The translations under genes were made by a program, and so were the position numbers. From an uncultured Oscillospiraceae bacterium (GTDB taxonomy: Bacteria; Bacillota; Clostridia; Oscillospirales; Oscillospiraceae): DNA of 18,820 nucleotides. Shown in pieces: positions 15,201-18,820 of the stretch. Within the stretch, counting starts at the first letter, position 1; every line of letters begins with the position of its first letter. The stretch is taken from NCBI GenBank assembly GCA_934630555.1, contig CAKTXB010000008.1, positions 1 to 18,820 on the forward strand. Reading direction: 5' to 3'. The notes below the pieces were generated by a model. The model saw nothing but the letters and a program-made list of their open reading frames with translations. It was not told the origin of the DNA and searched no databases.

Positions 15201-15548
15201 ATAGCGTCCGCCGTCCGATTCGCGGAAATTTTTGCATTGAATGCGCACATAGCTCCGCCAGCCGTCAAACTCCAAATTTTCAATGTAAAACTTATCACTC
15301 ACACCATAGCGCCATGTCTGCACATCGTTGCCATTGGCTGTACCGCTATGCTGTGCTGTGAGTTCCCACGGCGTAGTTGTAACAGCCACACGCTTGCCGT
15401 TTTGCCACTGTTCTGCCGGGGATATGACGATATAATCGCCTTTCTTCAAATAGTCGGATACTTTTAGTCCAGTTGCTTCCGCCTTGCTCGGCAGCAGTAA
15501 CAGCACCATCGCCGCCAACAGCAGCAAACAAGTCATCCGTTTCTTCAT
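12273..15548 (-). CDS. Secreted SLH-anchored protein with PI-PLC X-type phospholipase domain
   Basis: A 1091-residue surface protein. Residues 1-25 are a signal peptide (KKR, long Leu-rich core, probable cleavage after AEA). Residues about 30-212 look like a ricin-type lectin unit (WDIEGRSKKSGANLHVWSYK, then QWFYLE). Residues about 228-590 form a PI-PLC X domain: catalytic His244 and Asp245 in IPGTHDSG, Arg283 in LDIR, second His297 in VLVHGS, and GIVVMDYVNK (571-580), whose Asp576 may be the partner acid. Residues about 640-880 resemble MBG/Ig-like repeats. Three SLH domains (about 914-969, 975-1028, 1033-1086) would hold it on the cell wall polymer. Bacterial members cleave phosphatidylinositol or GPI anchors by cyclic phosphate formation; the real substrate is unknown. 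The ATG follows GGAGG. It lies directly below a two-component system. Confidence 0.88.
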   Translation of the reverse strand: MKKRMTCLLLLAAMVLLLLPSKAEATGLKVSDYLKKGDYIVISPAEQWQNGKRVAVTTTPWELTAQHSGTANGNDVQTWRYGVSDKFYIENLEFDGWRSYVRIQCKNFRESDGGRYWDIEGRSKKSGANLHVWSYKKSASQWFYLEQDNDGDPETFYICNKNSGQYLVPENYFQNPRNDCSKNKKHDNSWSEQGCNVVQSNFAFRWRIQVLNRDAAGSEDKYANWMGLLPDDRYLAQINIPGTHDSGTANVEGSWNSSMNVVSCQKYFIQEQLYAGIRSLDIRTAWNDDVRDMVLVHGSKTFVCHTPDHGGNAENKTLRMALDTVIAFLKEHPTETVLMTLKVDGGSNIVSQEFVQNILLDYLKNDATKDYFYQWADAPQKHDHDAAEKAIAQMRQEFESPRLGQTRGKIVLLSRIDFGHTFMLSGSGYPGTYHTIEDKQLVCSYAGPNLAKWDDRYDDEIHLAQKITDSDSGTHVYVQDDYECSDTNKVMQVFNTLYQLNGQKYLLDAKSKQHYVVPEQTDFVFNYISKTTSDTGGATPLGAAKFMNNILYTNPIFTPGTKEAGNIARSGIVVMDYVNKQLARRIIDHNDFSSSAGMKNTMVIAMPQSTDEIDEDKAAVLAALSEERAYVSGDADAAQAMVQSNRSPNTADIIWPDSAELTYGYVLGEATLHFAQQDTSSRAGRFEFDDPDMLLTVAESGEQKLWFIPADGSEAIEGTVNVTVSRRPLPIKIENYEVEYGGVFSRSDLSVTAGGYLLASDLAKINETIEKYNLTWVLKYDDGTEIQWPGVPSTLELASGTIGLRSGKQIDPEDEFPNYDANVQLGTWLVKRTVTIDWTYANGSWHPVLGNVLEGDDIEAAIGESGALELTGTRAEYYQIAEGDEVVPENAPSGSSGPRRQPEQAEAENAADMLPFGDVSHSHWAQEAIRWAWGNGYMTGVSDTQFAPERPLSRAMLVTLLWRMADSPAASNDSFGDVVSGSWYAQAVAWAAQNGIVTGTAAGVFAPNVSISREQLVTILWRCAGSPQTAGSLTDHTDADTVAPYAMQAMAWAVEQGIVTGANGKLLPKDSTTRAQAAALLQRFAALDVAL

Positions 15549-15616
15549 ACCAGATTCCTCCCTCTCAAGTTACTATGAAAAAACTACCATATCTCCCAGA
15601 TCGCCCGCAAGCAAAT

Positions 15617-15649
15617 CTGCGCGAATCGCGTGCCAGCTGCGTGAATCGC
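15617..15649. repeat. Two 13-base direct repeats, 20 bases apart, in the phospholipase leader
   Basis: CTGCGCGAATCGC (15617-15629) and CTGCGTGAATCGC (15637-15649) differ at one position and start 20 bases apart, about two helical turns. They lie in the leader of the phospholipase gene, roughly 20-55 bases below its -10 box. LytTR regulators usually bind direct repeats about 21 bases apart, and one is encoded nearby; the sequence does not match the classical LytTR consensus, and such sites are normally above the -35 box. Confidence 0.5.
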
Positions 15650-15670
15650 TTCAGGCGGCCGGCACCTGAC

Positions 15671-15698
15671 ATTATACTCAGTTATGTTATACGTTCAA
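15671..15698 (-). promoter_or_regulatory. Promoter of the phospholipase gene, overlapping the kinase gene's 3' end
   Basis: Minus strand TTGAAC (15698-15693), a 16-base spacer and a perfect TATAAT (15676-15671). The -35 box is inside the last codons of the histidine kinase gene, whose stop is at 15687. The leader would be about 115 bases. There is no terminator between the kinase and phospholipase genes, so read-through is also possible. Confidence 0.72.
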
Positions 15699-17003
15699 AA
15701 GAATGTTCACCCGAAATACGCCGCCGTCCGTTTCCAATGTCAGCGTACCATGATAGCGGTGTACGATCGTACGCACGGAAAGCAGTCCGGTGCCGTGCCC
15801 CGGATGGTGGGTGGATAGCAGCAAATCCCCCCGTCGCCGCAGAACGCCGTCATAGCGGTTTTCCACGATCAACCCGAGCATTCCGGGGCTGATCATCTGA
15901 CAGATGACATGCAGCATTCGCTCCGCCGGCGGCAGGGCCGCCAGCGCACGCAGCGCGTTTTCCAACAGGTTGCCCAGCATCATGCAAAAATCTGCCTCCG
16001 GCAGCGGCAGCTTTTGCGGCAGCTCCAGCCGCCATGCGATCTGCAGCCCCATCCGGTGCGCCGCTGCGTCGTAATACCCCGCAATGGCATCTGCTGCCGC
16101 ATTCGCGCACAGCGTGGCTGTCTGTTCTGACAGCTCGCACGTATACTGCTTCAAATACGCCCGCAGCTCATCCAGCTGCCCGGCCTCACTAAGCCCTGCG
16201 ATCACGCGCAGATGCTGACGAAAATCATGACGCAGTATGCGCGTCTTGTCCATATAGGCGCGCAGCTCCGCATAGCGGCGCGATTCCAGCGCCAGCACAT
16301 GATTTTCTTCCGTCAACTGATGGTTGCGCACAGCCTCGCGCCCAATGCTGTAAAGCAGATAGACAAACAGGAAATACACGCCCAACGGCAGCAGCCCAGT
16401 CAGTACAGAGATTTCCTGCACGCGCCCGTGCAGCACAATGCTCGCGTCGCGCGGCATGGAAAACATATACAGGGCTGTATAAATTGCCGGCAGCAGCCAC
16501 ACCGTCCGCCAAATGCGTCCACCCTCATATTCGCGCAGCAGCCATGCTATCCAGCGCGATGCCGTGAAACTATATAGTGCGCTGATCACCGCACTCAAGC
16601 CCAGACACACCAGCCCCGTCACCGGCATACAGACGGCTGCCGTATTCATGCTTTCCGTTCGTGCACACAGCAAAACCGCTTCTGTCGCGCAGATCGCCTG
16701 CAAAAATACGCTGCTGAACAATCCAAAGGCTGCCTTCCACGCATTCAGCGCCTCACGTACCGCGCGATAATACAACCAAAATGCAGCCGCCAGCCCCGGC
16801 AAAAGCAGCATATTGCTTTGCAGACGCAGCAATGTGCATACACTGGCGGCACCAAATACAGCCAGTGTCACAAACAATAGCAGCTTACCAAACAGCCGTC
16901 GCGGCTTATGCAAAAACGTGCGCACCGGAGCAAGCGCAGCCAGTACCGCCGGATAGAGCACAGCAAAGTCCAGAACATAACGCCAGAATAACTCCCAGTT
17001 CAC
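15687..17003 (-). CDS. GHKL-type sensor histidine kinase (AgrC-like architecture)
   Basis: A 438-residue membrane sensor kinase. Six or seven hydrophobic helices fill residues about 10-220 with only short loops outside, as in peptide-sensing AgrC-type kinases. A coiled linker (about 222-250) leads to the phosphoacceptor His259 in ILRHDFRQHLRV, the [RK]HDFxxH form typical of this class. The ATPase has an N-box MLGNLLENAL (342-351), a G-box HGTGLLSVRTIV (403-414) and a C-terminal HYHGTL-like segment (RYHGTLTLETDGG, 416-428). The start is a GTG seven bases after GGAGG. Its response regulator is 18 bases upstream in the same transcript. No agrB/agrD-like peptide gene is nearby, so the signal is unknown. 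Confidence 0.92.
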   Translation of the reverse strand: MNWELFWRYVLDFAVLYPAVLAALAPVRTFLHKPRRLFGKLLLFVTLAVFGAASVCTLLRLQSNMLLLPGLAAAFWLYYRAVREALNAWKAAFGLFSSVFLQAICATEAVLLCARTESMNTAAVCMPVTGLVCLGLSAVISALYSFTASRWIAWLLREYEGGRIWRTVWLLPAIYTALYMFSMPRDASIVLHGRVQEISVLTGLLPLGVYFLFVYLLYSIGREAVRNHQLTEENHVLALESRRYAELRAYMDKTRILRHDFRQHLRVIAGLSEAGQLDELRAYLKQYTCELSEQTATLCANAAADAIAGYYDAAAHRMGLQIAWRLELPQKLPLPEADFCMMLGNLLENALRALAALPPAERMLHVICQMISPGMLGLIVENRYDGVLRRRGDLLLSTHHPGHGTGLLSVRTIVHRYHGTLTLETDGGVFRVNILLNV

Positions 17004-17021
17004 CGTTTCGCCTCCGAGCCG

Positions 17022-17750
17022 TCACACTTCACGCCGCATATGGCGGAACTGGTACTGCGTAAATTCCGCCATCAGACGTTTTTTATCCTTCTGCCGCAGT
17101 GGAAATGACGTACCATTCAGCATCTGAATGGCGTCATTTTCAAACCGCATGACGCGGTCCATATTCACGATCACGCCGCGATTGCAAAGCAAGAATTGCG
17201 GCTGCTGACACAGCAGCGCGCTCAGCTGTGAGAAGGTCGCCGATGCACGGTATTCCCCTGCGTCTGTCATCACGCTTACGCAATGGTTCTGTGCCAGTGC
17301 ATACTGTATCTTGTCATACGGAATGTGGATCTGCTGGCGTGCAACGCGTACCTCCAGCTCTGGTTCTGTGCGTTGGAGCGTACGGACTACGTCCTCGAGC
17401 AGCCTAGCAATGCGCGCTGCGTCATACGGCTTGCGCAGATAGTCAAATGGATGCAGCGGGAACGCTTCCCAGACGTATTCCTCTGACGACGTTACAAACA
17501 CAAGCAGTGACGAATACACATTTTCGCGCAGGCGGCGTGCTGTTTCAATGCCATTGATCCCCGGCATACATACATCCAGGAACACCACATCAAAGGTCAG
17601 CCCTGCCTGACAGGACTCCAAAAACGCCTCTCCACTGGAAAACAGTACACTGGAGATCGTACAGCCGGCACACGCCGCCGCGTCCAACGTGCGTGCCAGC
17701 AGCTGTGCTTCCTCCGCAATATCCTCCACGATCGCACAGTGCAATCGCAT
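17022..17750 (-). CDS. LytTR-family response regulator
   Basis: A 242-residue regulator. The receiver (1-120) has the acidic pair Glu9/Asp10, phosphoacceptor Asp59 in VVFLDVCMPGINGIE, Thr87 and Lys107 in LRKPYD. The LytTR DNA-binding domain (about 132-238) includes IPYDKIQYALAQNHCVSV (143-160), FLLCNRGVIVNMDRV (186-200) and FPLRQKDKKRL (216-226). The frame is open up to 17864, through the promoter, but the ATG at 17750 has GAGGG six bases ahead, while the ATG two codons earlier touches that site and leaves no spacing. It is cotranscribed with the GHKL kinase 18 bases downstream. LytTR proteins bind spaced direct repeats; the phospholipase gene beyond the kinase is the obvious candidate target. 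Confidence 0.92.
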   Translation of the reverse strand: MRLHCAIVEDIAEEAQLLARTLDAAACAGCTISSVLFSSGEAFLESCQAGLTFDVVFLDVCMPGINGIETARRLRENVYSSLLVFVTSSEEYVWEAFPLHPFDYLRKPYDAARIARLLEDVVRTLQRTEPELEVRVARQQIHIPYDKIQYALAQNHCVSVMTDAGEYRASATFSQLSALLCQQPQFLLCNRGVIVNMDRVMRFENDAIQMLNGTSFPLRQKDKKRLMAEFTQYQFRHMRREV

Positions 17751-17756
17751 AGACAT

Positions 17757-17761
17757 CCCTC
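17757..17761 (-). promoter_or_regulatory. Ribosome binding site fixing the response regulator start
   Basis: GAGGG on the minus strand, six bases before the ATG at 17750-17748. It directly abuts the in-frame ATG at 17756-17754, which is therefore too close to be used, and it lies downstream of the promoter, which excludes the longer frame. Confidence 0.75.
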
Positions 17762-17784
17762 TCTTTATAAAAAATACCCCTTTG

Positions 17785-17813
17785 ATTATAGCACAGCTCT
17801 CACATGTTGTGTA
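17785..17813 (-). promoter_or_regulatory. Extended -10 promoter of the two-component system
   Basis: Minus strand TACACA (17813-17808), a 17-base spacer and a perfect TATAAT (17790-17785), preceded by TGC to give an extended -10 element. The leader is about 28 bases. The weak -35 box suggests dependence on the extended -10 or on an activator. Confidence 0.8.
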
Positions 17814-17845
17814 TGCCATTCGCGCATAAAGCCCACATTTCACAC

Positions 17846-17878
17846 AAAAACAGGCGACCCACATGGGTCGCCTGTTTT
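17846..17878 (-). terminator. Rho-independent terminator of lysS
   Basis: A nearly perfect palindrome: CAGGCGACCCA (17851-17861) and TGGGTCGCCTG (17864-17874) around a two-base centre, with A4 and T4 runs that extend the pairing. On the minus strand it ends in TTTTT (17850-17846). It begins about ten bases after the lysS stop and insulates the two-component promoter. Confidence 0.93.
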
Positions 17879-17888
17879 GATGTGTTCT

Positions 17889-18820
<932 letters not shown>

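Noticed and set aside
15549..15670. AgrD-like peptide gene between kinase and phospholipase
   Set aside because: No short minus-strand frame with a ribosome binding site and an amphipathic/cysteine motif was found, and no AgrB-like protease gene is in the window.
17751..17864. A longer response regulator starting at 17864
   Set aside because: The extra codons cross the promoter at 17785-17813 and part of the lysS terminator; the GAGGG site supports the start at 17750.

Overview
The window looks like chromosomal DNA of a GC-rich, Gram-positive gut-type Clostridia, probably an Oscillospiraceae/Ruminococcaceae relative. The grounds are strong GGAGG ribosome binding sites, sigma-A-type promoters, the Firmicutes gene order dprA-topA-trmFO, a Ktr-type potassium system, S-layer-homology (SLH) anchoring and an AgrC/LytTR-type two-component system. 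The assignment comes from protein character and synteny, not from a marker gene. Every recognised gene except the DeoR-family regulator is on the minus strand, so transcription mostly runs from high to low coordinates. I see no tRNA, rRNA, CRISPR array, insertion sequence or phage gene.

Right to left: the 3' part of lysS (17889 to the window end) encodes lysyl-tRNA synthetase with an extra C-terminal OB-fold tRNA-binding domain, and closes with a strong terminator. Next comes a two-component system, a LytTR response regulator (17022-17750) and a GHKL histidine kinase (15687-17003), from its own promoter. Directly downstream is a large secreted protein (12273-15548) with a signal peptide, a ricin-like N-terminal region, a PI-PLC X catalytic domain, Ig-like modules and three SLH repeats. 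It has its own promoter inside the 3' end of the kinase gene. This surface phospholipase C-like enzyme, and its possible control by the adjacent system, is the most unusual content of the window.

A bidirectional terminator separates that gene from a convergent DeoR-family regulator (11458-12222, plus strand). The regulator is divergent from a two-gene sugar-phosphate operon: class II ketose-bisphosphate aldolase (10362-11198) and PfkB-family kinase (9422-10360). Both promoters can be read in the 259-base gap, together with repeats that could be operators. Next is an ABC exporter, ATPase (8550-9257) followed by a 12-helix permease (6964-8553), with its own promoter and terminator.

The left third is a tightly packed six-gene run from one near-consensus promoter at 6630-6658: ktrB, ktrA, a TrmH/SpoU RNA methyltransferase, dprA, topA and trmFO (cut by the window start). 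Gaps are 35 bases or less, and two junctions share an ATGATG stop/start overlap. It joins potassium uptake to DNA processing, topology and RNA modification. The 404 bases between the permease and ktrB hold the ktrB promoter, a hairpin terminator and about 255 bases that I cannot explain.
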